A stretch of 64,000 nucleotides of DNA. It comes from Papillibacter cinnamivorans DSM 12816 (GTDB lineage Bacteria > Bacillota > Clostridia > Oscillospirales > Oscillospiraceae). Under the pieces are notes generated by a model that was not told the DNA's origin, ran no database searches, and worked only from the letters and a program-made list of their open reading frames with translations. Both the position numbers and the translations under genes were made by a program. The stretch is taken from NCBI RefSeq assembly GCF_900176335.1, contig NZ_FWXW01000004.1:186001-250000 (forward strand), read 5' to 3'. Numbering within the stretch: position 1 is the first letter of the stretch; each line of letters begins with the position of its first letter. Of the stretch, positions 8,235 through 15,786 are shown piece after piece.

Positions 8235-9964
8235 GACACTGAATGCCTCCTTTGACAGACCGGGCATTTAGGGTTTGTTATTTCATCTGACGGGTTTTCT
8301 GAGTTGTAAAAATCAGAAACTTCATACCCCTGAGATAACAAGAGAGATGAATCACCGCGCCAAGTAAAAAAGTTATTTCTATTCAGTTTTCCTGTCAATA
8401 TATCTACGGCTTTGTGCGCGGCATGAATTGCAGTTTGCTGTGAATCGAGTGCACTGTACGGAACAAAGGTGCTTGAACAACCAGATAGGCTCTTTTTAAA
8501 GTTTTGGTTTGGTGCAACCAGGCTCCCGCGAAAAGGCCGTAAAGTTCCTTCCAAAAAATCGCTATAATAGCAACGTAGACAAGATTTCTGACTCAGATTT
8601 GTTGTTATTACATGACCTCCAATCCCATAAGGCTCATTAAAACAGACTATAAACGGCGTTGGAATGTTGTTCTCAACCAGCGCCTTATTGATGGCCAGAT
8701 TGATGGTTGGTTCCCCCAGAGCCGAAATCACCAGATCATATTGCGATAGTCTTTCCGGATTAGAAAGAATGACGGCCTCTACAGACCTATCCTGATAATT
8801 CATGGAATCGATATCCACGTCCGGGTATTTATCGCTCAGAACGCCTCGCAACAAATCCGCTTTGCTCTTACTGCTAGGCCTTCGCAATGCGTCATATCCC
8901 ATAAAATGACGATATACATTCTCCGATTTAAAAGTGTCTTTATCTAACAAGTCTATTTGTGTTATACCCATCTGACACAGGTTGTTTGCAAGATATCCAC
9001 CTACAGAGCCACATCCCAGCAACAACACCCTCTTATCCGTTAGAGAAAGCGCAGAGCCTCCCCGCGCCAGTAAATAATCGCGGTCTTCCCGGAGTAAATT
9101 TATTTGCATAACGCTGGTTTTTATTGAACTTTTCATTGGTGTTTTTCTTCGATTACTAAATCCAACGACAACCCCAAATAAAATATTGCCATCAGCGCCG
9201 GGCGAAATGAAAATGATATTGATGATTTTATTTTTCACCCGAGCATTCATAAGTTTAAAAAACTCATGGCTTATTTGGGCATCCGTGTTATCACGTATGT
9301 AGTGCATAACCGAAAACCAGTTATGTTGCTTGAATGGTGACGGGAAAGCACAACCTTGTTTCAAACCAATAACCAAAGCATACTCTTCAGGACTGTCTAC
9401 TGCTGCCGTTGAATCGAGACCAAGGGTTTCGCAAATATATCTGTTTGCATCATCAGTAGAGTTGGCTAATAGGAGCGACTTCCCATATTTAAATAATGGG
9501 AACTCTTGAATAAATCCTTCTTTTTTCGGTATTTGAAGGATTGAAAAATATATAATTCCTGGTGTATATATCCCCCAATAAGACAAGAATTCTTTCTTTA
9601 GTTCTTCTTGGTAAAGATCAGTACCCGGTAAAATACTAAGTATTTGGGCCACCCGATCAAGGCAATCTATTACTAACTGTTCGGGTCTATTTATATCGAG
9701 AAGAAGTGCGGACTCGTCGGTCAAGCATATCTTGCCAGCTGGTGTCACATGAACATGTGGCTTAGAGGTGTTTTTAATAAAAATGTCTGGCAGGGCATAA
9801 GGGAACGACGCTTCAAACGCAATTGTGATCTCTCCATAGGACAAATAGTGACCTGAATAACATGCAACATAGGAATTACCGTCTTCGGTTGGATGCGAAG
9901 ACGGTTGAAATGATAATCCTTGTTTTATATTTACGTCCCGGATAACTTTTTCTAAATCGACCAT
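8231..9964 (-). CDS. cap2: CBASS Cap2, E2-E1 ubiquitin-transfer-like fusion
   Basis: 577 residues in the classic Cap2 order. The N-terminal E2-like domain has a catalytic cysteine candidate C80 in GKICLTD. A linker follows, then an E1-like adenylation domain with GCGSVGG (317-323). Zinc-binding pairs C462/C465 and C567/C570 flank a likely E1 cysteine, C496, in SGCSSTFVPYSA. Cap2 adenylates and transfers the C-terminus of the CD-NTase onto targets, priming it for signalling. The gene starts 32 bases after the CD-NTase stop and ends overlapping cap3. All catalytic positions I can recognise are present, so the enzyme should be active. Confidence 0.93.
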   Translation of the reverse strand: MVDLEKVIRDVNIKQGLSFQPSSHPTEDGNSYVACYSGHYLSYGEITIAFEASFPYALPDIFIKNTSKPHVHVTPAGKICLTDESALLLDINRPEQLVIDCLDRVAQILSILPGTDLYQEELKKEFLSYWGIYTPGIIYFSILQIPKKEGFIQEFPLFKYGKSLLLANSTDDANRYICETLGLDSTAAVDSPEEYALVIGLKQGCAFPSPFKQHNWFSVMHYIRDNTDAQISHEFFKLMNARVKNKIINIIFISPGADGNILFGVVVGFSNRRKTPMKSSIKTSVMQINLLREDRDYLLARGGSALSLTDKRVLLLGCGSVGGYLANNLCQMGITQIDLLDKDTFKSENVYRHFMGYDALRRPSSKSKADLLRGVLSDKYPDVDIDSMNYQDRSVEAVILSNPERLSQYDLVISALGEPTINLAINKALVENNIPTPFIVCFNEPYGIGGHVITTNLSQKSCLRCYYSDFLEGTLRPFRGSLVAPNQNFKKSLSGCSSTFVPYSALDSQQTAIHAAHKAVDILTGKLNRNNFFTWRGDSSLLLSQGYEVSDFYNSENPSDEITNPKCPVCQRRHSVS

Positions 9965-9996
9965 TTTGTTAATAAGGGACCCCTCCTATAAAAGCA

Positions 9997-10998
9997 TCAT
10001 GCTGATTCAGAACTACCCACCATGCTGCGGGTGGTCAGTATCGGAAAATCAGATCCAAACAAATCTTGAAGTAACGTGCATTTCTCAGATAAGGTGGTTT
10101 TTTTCTTTACTTCCTCAAGTTTATCGTCCATAGCAACGATCTTGTCATGGAAGGTTGTTTTTTGTTTTAGCGTCATTTTATCGAAGAGGTCGTTGTAAGG
10201 TTCTACGGGAAGATTAGCACTGATCGTATAATAAATTGAACTATCCTTAAAAATCATACTGAATTTGTTTTTTATGTTTTTAATCAAATTATGTAAGGCA
10301 TCAAAATCATTATAGCTACGACTTGCAGTAATAGGGTCGTAGACAGAGGATGGCGAAAAAAGATTATACGCCAAAACCGTTAAGGCTATGCCGGTAGGAG
10401 CACCATTTCCGTCCGATGAGAACTTACGCACCTTCCATTTCTTCACATAGCGGATTACGCGCCGGAACTGCTCTGCGTCTTTGCCAGAGTGTTTATCCTG
10501 AACTAACTGGATCAATCCCTGCGGGTCAGACACTTCCCAGTGTTTTTCATCCGCATTTGAAAACTCTTTGCCCTTTGCTATGTAGAGCTTCCCGTCATCA
10601 TTATCAGCAGCATAGCAAGCAAAATCCACATGATAGATTGGCTCGTTATCTTGCTGATACTGGACGGTTACGCAGGAACGCCTAATCGAGACAGATTGTG
10701 TGTGCCCAACTAAGGCGTCACGTACCCACTTTTTAACCACAACAGGGTCAGTATAGTCACTCTTGTTGATATCGAACTTTAGCCCAACATCAATATCATA
10801 ATCCCCATCCTCAGGCTTAATCCCCGTGTTCATGGCATAGCTACCTTGATTGAAGGTCGTGTAAGAGGCTGCGTCTGTAGAAATTTCGTCTTTTAGTTTA
10901 TTCAGAAGAATGTCGCGTTTATCTCGTAGTGTTTGGTTTTCGTCCTCCAGCTTGATATTATCGTGAAATTGGGTAAAGGCAGTTTGTAAAGTAGACAT
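9997..10998 (-). CDS. CBASS cyclic-oligonucleotide synthase (CD-NTase)
   Basis: 333 residues from an ATG at 10998 with a perfect AGGAGG. The longer reading from 11049 runs through the promoter. The nucleotidyltransferase signature is intact: QGS at 51-53, catalytic acids D68 and D70 in GDYDIDVG, and a third acid D125 in YHVDFA. On phage infection such enzymes make cyclic di- or trinucleotides that open the downstream effector. The C-terminus ends Ser-Glu-Ser-Ala, the kind of small-residue tail that Cap2 conjugates. I cannot assign the CD-NTase clade with certainty. A SAVED effector partner suggests a cyclic trinucleotide or dinucleotide product. Confidence 0.92.
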   Translation of the reverse strand: MSTLQTAFTQFHDNIKLEDENQTLRDKRDILLNKLKDEISTDAASYTTFNQGSYAMNTGIKPEDGDYDIDVGLKFDINKSDYTDPVVVKKWVRDALVGHTQSVSIRRSCVTVQYQQDNEPIYHVDFACYAADNDDGKLYIAKGKEFSNADEKHWEVSDPQGLIQLVQDKHSGKDAEQFRRVIRYVKKWKVRKFSSDGNGAPTGIALTVLAYNLFSPSSVYDPITASRSYNDFDALHNLIKNIKNKFSMIFKDSSIYYTISANLPVEPYNDLFDKMTLKQKTTFHDKIVAMDDKLEEVKKKTTLSEKCTLLQDLFGSDFPILTTRSMVGSSESA

Positions 10999-11037
10999 AT
11001 TGAGCCTCCTGAAATCAAGATATAGATTTTTTATTAA

Positions 11038-11066
11038 ATTGTATACCATATATTGCGATAATGCAA
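11038..11066 (-). promoter_or_regulatory. Likely promoter of the CBASS operon
   Basis: On the minus strand a -35-like TTGCAT (11061-11066) is spaced 17 bases from a -10 TACAAT (11038-11043). It lies about 40 bases upstream of the CD-NTase ATG. The -10 is good and the -35 weak, fitting low constitutive expression. Confidence 0.5.
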
Positions 11067-11274
11067 GGAGATAGGATGCTTAGTGTAAAACATAAGCGGG
11101 GATCTTTGTTTTCAACAAAGCGGAATCCAATCGGTCATTGGTCTATATTTGTGATTTTATCATAACGTCAGTCCAATAAATCGTACTTTGCCCTATATCA
11201 TACAAAAAGCGATAGAGAACTACCGGATCAGCGACCAGACAAAGGCTTACCTACGAACGCTGAAAGTGAAATAA

Positions 11275-11319
11275 ATAATCTCCGCCGTTGTTGTGAACTG
11301 GTGAAACGGCGGAGATTAT
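11275..11319. terminator. Hairpin, possible terminator, in the gap upstream of CBASS
   Basis: A perfect 15-bp inverted repeat (arms 11275-11289 and 11305-11319, core CTCCGCCGTT/AACGGCGGAG) is followed on the + strand by CTTTTATT. The surrounding gap (11067-11471) holds no convincing gene. A 39-codon open stretch ending at 11274 may be the tail of a lost gene. The hairpin could end transcription entering from either side. Confidence 0.5.
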
Positions 11320-11484
11320 CTTTTATTACTGCTACAAGGTCAACCGGGCAATTTTTTCACGACACATTCACCGTCTGTGTGCGGGGAGTGCGAGTTATAG
11401 ACAAAATCCATGCTTCAATTGTCATTTGATAAAATGTTTATAACTCGACTAAAGTCGTTTGTATTTTTGTGTCTCGCGGTGCGT

Positions 11485-12360
11485 TCAGCGAGCATCGTCC
11501 CTGGACTTCTGCAGTTTCCGCTGGCGTTCGGCCAGCATCCGGAGGATGGATTGTTCCATTTGCTCCGCGGTATAGCCTTTGGGAAAATAGGCGGCGAATT
11601 TGTCGGCGCGGAAGGTCAGCTTGTCCCGTTGATTGGCCTTCTGCTCGGACATGATTTTGATGAGCTCCAGCTCGGTCAGCTTTCCGGTCTGCTGGAGCGC
11701 TTTCAGCCGAACTGCCTGGGACAGGGACGGCGTACACTGCTGCATCCGGCAGAAATCCAGAAGAATTTCCTGCTTCTTTTTCGGCAGGTAGGAGAGTTCC
11801 ACTGCCGGGGACATGGCGATGCTCTTTTCATCCACTAGCCTCAACAGGTCTGGGATGAGGTTGGTAAGTCGGATATATCGCTGAATTTGCACCCGGCTAT
11901 CTTCTGAACCGTCTGCCAGACTTTGAATTGATTTCTTCCCCTCCGGCTTGTGCCCAAGTTGGGCACAAGTTAAATCTGTGCGTTTTCCCTGATGCTTCAT
12001 GGCTTCAAGTTTCATCTTGTAGGCAAACGCCTTTTCGCTGGGCAACAGGTTTTCCCGCTGCTGGTTCGAATCCACCATGATGATGGTGGCGGCGTCATCG
12101 TCCAAATCTCTGATGACCACCGGCATGGTGGCCATGTCCGCAAGTTCGCTGGCGGCCTTGCGGCGGTGGCCGGAGATCAGCTCATATCCGCCCTCGGGCT
12201 TTGGCCGCACGATGCCCGGCGTGACGACGCCGTGATCGGCGATGCTTTTAGCCAGCTCCCGTAGCTCGTCATCCTGTTCCACATGGAAGGGGTGGTTTTT
12301 GAACGGATGTAATTCCGTCAGCGCGATCTCGTGGATTTTCTCCCGCTTATCGTCATCCAT
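11485..12360 (-). CDS. ParB-family protein, left duplicate
   Basis: About 291 residues from the ATG at 12360 (MDDDKREK), which has AAGGAG upstream. An ATG six codons earlier overlaps the HTH gene stop and is less likely. It has the ParB N-domain with SGHRRKAASEL, a helical segment LPSEKAFAYKMKLEA, a central HTH (QIQRYIRLTNL) and a conserved C-terminal part (CTPSLSQAVRLKALQQTGKLTELEL). It is about as similar to the right duplicate as an allele, except between residues of about 140 and 180, where the sequence differs completely. No ParA partner is adjacent, so the role may be element maintenance or transcriptional control rather than classical partition. Confidence 0.88.
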   Translation of the reverse strand: MDDDKREKIHEIALTELHPFKNHPFHVEQDDELRELAKSIADHGVVTPGIVRPKPEGGYELISGHRRKAASELADMATMPVVIRDLDDDAATIIMVDSNQQRENLLPSEKAFAYKMKLEAMKHQGKRTDLTCAQLGHKPEGKKSIQSLADGSEDSRVQIQRYIRLTNLIPDLLRLVDEKSIAMSPAVELSYLPKKKQEILLDFCRMQQCTPSLSQAVRLKALQQTGKLTELELIKIMSEQKANQRDKLTFRADKFAAYFPKGYTAEQMEQSILRMLAERQRKLQKSRDDAR

Positions 12361-12374
12361 AATTATTTCTCCTT

Positions 12375-12860
12375 TCATTCTTCTGCCTGTTCTTTGATTT
12401 CCCCCTCCGTCAGCCGCTTCGCCGCTACATATTTCTGATAGACATAGGCGGGTTGATCGGGCTTGGTCATGACGAGAGTCCCCTCGGCCACCAGCGGCTG
12501 GAGAACGGATTCCATAAAGAAACGCTTGTCCGCAAGGTCCAGAAACTCCTGAATCTGCTTGCGGCTTTTCGGCTCCTGACAGAATACGGTCACGGCCGCC
12601 TTGCGCTGTTTGCGGAAGCTCTCCTGCCGGATGAAGCCGTACCGCTGGATGTATTCGATGATCCACAGCTTGGCGGTTCGCACATCCCGGCTGTCCTTGA
12701 AGCTCTTGATCTCGCCGGAACGGAACATCCGGTACACCCGCTTGATTGGCAGGCGCAGCATGCTTGCCGCCTCCTGGGCCGTTACGATATCCTCGTACTC
12801 GGAAAACATCATCATGTAGCACTCGTCGATGGTATATGTAGTCTTATTCTGTTTGCTCAT
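12375..12860 (-). CDS. Small HTH (excisionase/MerR-like) DNA-binding protein, left duplicate
   Basis: 161 residues from an ATG at 12860 with GGAG upstream. An extension to 12926 lacks a ribosome site. The N-terminal third holds a helix-turn-helix of the excisionase/MerR type (VTAQEAASMLRLPIKRVYRMFRSGEI). The C-terminal half looks like a second winged-helix (SRKQIQEFLDLADKRFF, then TLVMTKPDQPAYV). It directly precedes the parB-like gene with a 14-base gap, and the pair is duplicated at 22.2 kb with only about six amino-acid changes. A role in controlling excision or the parB-like gene is plausible but unproven. Confidence 0.78.
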   Translation of the reverse strand: MSKQNKTTYTIDECYMMMFSEYEDIVTAQEAASMLRLPIKRVYRMFRSGEIKSFKDSRDVRTAKLWIIEYIQRYGFIRQESFRKQRKAAVTVFCQEPKSRKQIQEFLDLADKRFFMESVLQPLVAEGTLVMTKPDQPAYVYQKYVAAKRLTEGEIKEQAEE

Positions 12861-12901
12861 AGTCCGTCTCCTGTTTCTGTTTTTCGGCAGACAGAAAAAG
12901 A

Positions 12902-13007
12902 GCGGGCATTTTCGAAAGAATCTCACACATTCGTCCTCGATTTCGCGCGTTTTGCTCGCAAAAAATCGAAAAGACGTTTTGAATGAGGTATTTTCGGAAA
13001 TGCCCGC
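12902..13007. promoter_or_regulatory. Nested imperfect palindrome upstream of the HTH gene
   Basis: Outer 14-base arms (12902-12915 GCGGGCATTTTCGA and 12994-13007 TCGGAAATGCCCGC) differ at one position. Between them an inner partial dyad runs from the TCGATTTCGCG area to the CGCAAAAAATCGA area. The same structure lies upstream of the right HTH copy. It is a good candidate binding site for the HTH or ParB-like proteins, or a transfer/origin-type site. It also serves as the leader of the HTH gene. Confidence 0.5.
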
Positions 13008-13122
13008 GTATCAAGGCTTTCCGGGTTTTAGACCCCGAAAAGGCTTAAATTGCAGGGGTTTTTTGGTCGCCTGGATCAGCCTTGTCTCACCACAGCTCGC
13101 CTCAGGTCACCAGAGCAGAATG

Positions 13123-13132
13123 TTGCTCGAAA
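13123..13132. other. Attachment-core-like sequence TTGCTCGAAA, left
   Basis: Marks the exact right edge of the left 1.65-kb repeat. It is identical to the core at 22945-22954, where it is fused to tRNA-Ser sequence. Here what follows (GGTAAACAGCC) is not tRNA-like, so this would be an element-element junction. Confidence 0.6.
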
Positions 13133-13555
13133 GGTAAACAGCCACATTGGTGAGTTGAGGTAAACTCCCACACTATCACATTAGCCAAAAACCTAGTGTT
13201 ATCAATGCTTTCCAGGCTTTCTGCGTTTTATGGAAAGCCAGTTTTTTATAACTGGTTTTTGAGGCACTTACATCACTTTCGAAATTTTGCTTACTGAACC
13301 GTATGATGTAAAAAGTGCTGATATTGCGGGGAAAATGAGGCAAACAAACAACCTTCCTCGGGATCATTTTCCGAAGATATCACTATTTTGCTTTCAGTGC
13401 CCTGACTTTTGAAGCATTTTCAGGGCTTAAAAAATTAAGACATATCAAAGTGGTAAATGTGTTATATATTCTCACTCCTTGCGGTTCATTTGTTGATGGG
13501 TTGCTCGAAAAGAGTACCAAATGGAAAACAAATCGAGCATTTGGAGGAAAGAAAA
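13133..13555. other. Non-coding stretch at start of the cargo, with second att-like core
   Basis: About 420 bases without a convincing gene. It contains a hairpin CCAGTT...AACTGG followed by TTTTT at 13231-13262 and a second copy of TTGCTCGAAA at 13501-13510. The latter is faced about 25 bases downstream by TCGAGCA in inverted orientation. This may be an attachment site with arm-type repeats, or the degraded end of a further element. Confidence 0.45.
13501..13510. other. Attachment-core-like sequence TTGCTCGAAA, middle
   Basis: Exact 10-base match to the cores at 13123 and 22945. It has no repeat module beside it. Chance occurrence within 400 bases of the first copy is unlikely but possible. 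Confidence 0.4.
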
Positions 13556-13596
13556 ATCCCGTTTATCCTGCTTCCGGTAAGCAGAATGAACGGGAT
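13556..13596 (-). terminator. Terminator of the first Crp/Fnr gene
   Basis: Inverted repeat ATCCCGTT...AACGGGAT with a second internal stem (CTGCTT/AAGCAG). On the minus strand it is followed by TTTTTC, just after the stop at 13615. Confidence 0.75.
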
Positions 13597-13614
13597 GCTA
13601 AGCTGTCTTTAGGA

Positions 13615-14268
13615 TTATTCCTTTAGAAGTTCAATATAATCCGAGCCGAACTTTATCAATCCTTCATCTCTCATTTTTGCCAACTCCCTTGATAAGGATG
13701 TACGCTGAACGCCGATTTTTTCCGCAAGTGCCTTTTTCGTCATGTTCAGCTTGATATGATTTGAGTTTTGATTTTTATATTCATGTTTAAGAAAACTGAT
13801 TACGCTTTCGCGTATCGTTCTGCTGACGTAATGCCTGATTTTATCTCCTAGGAGATATGCGTGATCCGATATAAATTCCAGATAGATTCTTAGGAAATCC
13901 CGGTTTTCGGAGAACAGTTCAAACAGCCGCTCCTTGTTGATTTTTAAGATGATCGTAGGTCCCTGCGACGTAATAGTCATCGGATAATACGGATTTTTGG
14001 AAAAGAGAAGATTTCCGCCCAGGATGTCGTTTTCAAAAAACTCCGCGACGGTCAGCAGGCCCCCGTTGGAATCAATCCGTTCCACGGAAACTTTTCCTGA
14101 AAGGATGATTTCCAGCTTCAAACAAGGTTCACCCTCAAAATGCACGACGCTGTTCTCGCCGTATACCGCCGTTTGAAAACTTCCGTCGCTGAAATATCCA
14201 CTTATCAGGTCTTTCGGCATATCTTTCAGAAGATCCGCTTTTTTAATCAGATCAATATATTTGTTCAA
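13615..14268 (-). CDS. Crp/Fnr-family regulator (island, type A)
   Basis: 217 residues from a TTG start at 14268 with GGGAGG eight bases upstream. It has an N-terminal cyclic-nucleotide-binding fold (about 20-130), a long helix, and a C-terminal winged HTH with recognition region GVQRTSLSRELAKM. No FNR-type N-terminal cysteine cluster is present, so direct oxygen sensing by that mechanism is unlikely. It is transcribed away from the NapH-like gene, with a GTTACC/GGTAAC palindrome in the shared promoter region, its probable operator. Homologues next to hcp (HcpR type) control nitrosative-stress genes. That role here is an inference. Confidence 0.85.
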   Translation of the reverse strand: MNKYIDLIKKADLLKDMPKDLISGYFSDGSFQTAVYGENSVVHFEGEPCLKLEIILSGKVSVERIDSNGGLLTVAEFFENDILGGNLLFSKNPYYPMTITSQGPTIILKINKERLFELFSENRDFLRIYLEFISDHAYLLGDKIRHYVSRTIRESVISFLKHEYKNQNSNHIKLNMTKKALAEKIGVQRTSLSRELAKMRDEGLIKFGSDYIELLKE

Positions 14269-14289
14269 TATAAATTCCTCCCGAATGGT

Positions 14290-14331
14290 GTTACCTTGGT
14301 AACGCCATTTTCATGATTATATCTGTATAAT
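14290..14331 (+). promoter_or_regulatory. Crp-type operator and class II promoter for the NapH-like gene
   Basis: A 14-base palindrome GTTACCTTGGTAAC (14290-14303) is centred at 14296.5. A perfect -10 TATAAT lies at 14326-14331, and no good -35 is seen. The centre would fall at about -41.5 from the start site, the standard class II position for Crp/Fnr activation. The facing Crp gene is the obvious regulator. Confidence 0.65.
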
Positions 14332-14375
14332 TAAAACGGATCAAGAAAAAGTCAAAAGAGTGGAGGGGAAGTACT

Positions 14376-15011
14376 ATGAAATATATCGCTGCAGTTATTC
14401 GTTTGCTGTTTCTGGTTTTGTTCTTCTTTTTAGCCGTTCAGGCCAAGACGGCGCTGTGGCTTGGATTGTTTGCCGCAAGCCTTTTGGCTGCTTTGTTTTT
14501 CGGGAGACTTTATTGCGGATATGTCTGCCCCATGAATACCTGCATGATTCCGGCGGAGTGGCTTTCCAAAAAGCTTAAACTTCAGGTAAAGGATACTCCC
14601 AGATGGCTGAAAAACGGTTATTTCTCATGGATTGCTCTGGCCGTCAGCATAGCGGCGATGCTGCTTTCCAAAAGATTTCTTCATATCAATTTACCGGTCC
14701 TTCTCATATGGGTTGCCGTATCTGTTCTTGTGTCCCTGAGATACAGGCCCGCTGTATTTCATAATACCATCTGCCCGTTCGGAGCGCTGCAAAGAACATT
14801 CGGCAGATTTGCGCGCATGTCCGAAAAAGTCGATATAAGCGCCTGCGTTGGCTGCGGATTATGCGAAAGGGTATGTCCTTCCGACGCGATTGCGGTAAGC
14901 GGACCCAATAAGAAAGCCATCATTAACGTTTCGTTGTGCCATCAGTGCACGAATTGCCGGCAGGCCTGTCCCAAGGAAGCAATCCGGTATACAGGCGTTA
15001 AAAAAGGGTAA
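14376..15011 (+). CDS. NapH/NosR-like Fe-S membrane protein
   Basis: 211 residues. Hydrophobic helices run at about 5-45, 83-100 and 103-120. Conserved cysteine motifs FGRLYCGYVCP and CPFGAL sit between and after them. The C-terminal bicluster ferredoxin domain has CVGCGLCERVCP and CHQCTNCRQACP, binding two [4Fe-4S] clusters. Members pass electrons across or along the membrane to reductases such as those for nitrate, nitrous oxide or Fe-S enzymes. The start has a GGAGGGG ribosome site. It faces the preceding Crp gene and meets the next Crp gene end to end, its stop abutting that gene's stop. The redox partner is unknown; hcp downstream is a candidate. Confidence 0.85.
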   Translation: MKYIAAVIRLLFLVLFFFLAVQAKTALWLGLFAASLLAALFFGRLYCGYVCPMNTCMIPAEWLSKKLKLQVKDTPRWLKNGYFSWIALAVSIAAMLLSKRFLHINLPVLLIWVAVSVLVSLRYRPAVFHNTICPFGALQRTFGRFARMSEKVDISACVGCGLCERVCPSDAIAVSGPNKKAIINVSLCHQCTNCRQACPKEAIRYTGVKKG

Positions 15012-15671
15012 TTACAGAAGCTCGAACTGATTTTTGTGAAACTTCAGGACGCCGTCATCTCTGAGCTTTGAAAGCTCAGCCGACATGGCGCTGCGCTCGA
15101 CGGAAAGGTAGTCCGCGAGTTCCTGCCGGTTGAACGGAATACAAAATCGGCTGCTTCCCGCTTTTTTTGCCTCGGCCGAAAGGTATGCCATAAGCTTTTC
15201 GCGGGTGCTTCGTTTTGAGGTAAATTCAATTTTCTGCGTCAGCGATATGTTTTTCATGGATACGATACTCAGCATATTCTGAATGAGCCTGCTGTGAAAA
15301 CCGCACGCCTTGGCGCACGGAACGGCAAGCCTGTGACAGTCGATAAAGAGGAGCTCGCTTTCGGTCGTTGTGATAACACTGACCGGAAGCGTTTTCATTT
15401 CCGCGCAGGCAAAGGATTCCCCAAACAGGTTTCCAATGTCGATTTTGGCAAGGATACTTCTGTTCCCATAATAGTCGTCCTGAACAACCTGAACTTCCCC
15501 CGACAAAACGATGCCGAACCGCTCAATTCTTTCGCCGCTGGAAAATACGGTTTGACCTTTTCCATATTGAATCGCTTTTGCGGACAGGCACGATAAAAGC
15601 GGCTGTAAATCTGATTCTTCAATGCCTTTGAATAATTGCACCGTTTTCAGTACACTCATATAATTTTTCAT
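15012..15671 (-). CDS. Crp/Fnr-family regulator (island, type B)
   Basis: 219 residues with a cyclic-nucleotide-binding-type N-domain and a C-terminal HTH (recognition region SVERSAMSAELSKL). A cysteine-rich stretch IDCHRLAVPCAKACGFHSRL (about 123-142) sits where a heme, Fe-S or thiol sensor could lie, and it is kept in the chromosomal paralogue at 37.6 kb. It is divergent from the ferredoxin-like gene, with a perfect GTTGGAATTCCAAC palindrome between. It most likely controls that operon and itself. The HTH is nearly identical to that of the paralogue, predicting the same operator. Confidence 0.87.
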   Translation of the reverse strand: MKNYMSVLKTVQLFKGIEESDLQPLLSCLSAKAIQYGKGQTVFSSGERIERFGIVLSGEVQVVQDDYYGNRSILAKIDIGNLFGESFACAEMKTLPVSVITTTESELLFIDCHRLAVPCAKACGFHSRLIQNMLSIVSMKNISLTQKIEFTSKRSTREKLMAYLSAEAKKAGSSRFCIPFNRQELADYLSVERSAMSAELSKLRDDGVLKFHKNQFELL

Positions 15672-15684
15672 AATATCCTCTTTC

Positions 15685-15726
15685 GTTGGAATTCCAACAT
15701 ACTTATTACCTTAAGAATAGTAAACT
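15685..15726 (+). promoter_or_regulatory. Crp-type operator and promoter of the ferredoxin-cupin-rubredoxin-hcp operon
   Basis: A perfect palindrome GTTGGAATTCCAAC (15685-15698, centre 15691.5) lies 29.5 bases before a -10-like TAAACT (15721-15726). That is exactly the spacing seen at 14290 and 38285. It also lies just upstream of the Crp gene reading the other way. Confidence 0.65.
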
Positions 15727-15786
15727 CAAGACATAAAGTCAACAAGAATATGAAACAAAGCACTCGAAAGAAAAGGTGAACGGGAC

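Larger units (their letters stand above)
11472..13132. repeat. Left copy of 1.65-kb duplicated module (parB-like + HTH gene + att-like end)
   Basis: This segment is nearly identical to 21302-22954. Shared features in order: CTCGCGG at the left edge, the parB-like gene, the HTH gene, a large nested palindrome, a GCCTGGATCAGCC segment, and the terminal core TTGCTCGAAA. Identity falls only in the central part of the parB-like gene and at the last few bases before the core. Sequence beyond the core is unrelated between copies. A direct repeat of this kind around a cargo is what two related elements inserted side by side at one attachment site would leave. Confidence 0.88.

Noticed and set aside
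11155-11274. 39-codon open stretch ending LRTLKVK
   Set aside because: No start with ribosome site and no family I recognise. Possibly the tail of a lost gene, but too short to call.
12361-12822. N-terminal extension of the left ParB-like gene to 445 residues
   Set aside because: Reads the HTH gene in another frame; absent from the right copy; good ribosome site at the shorter start.
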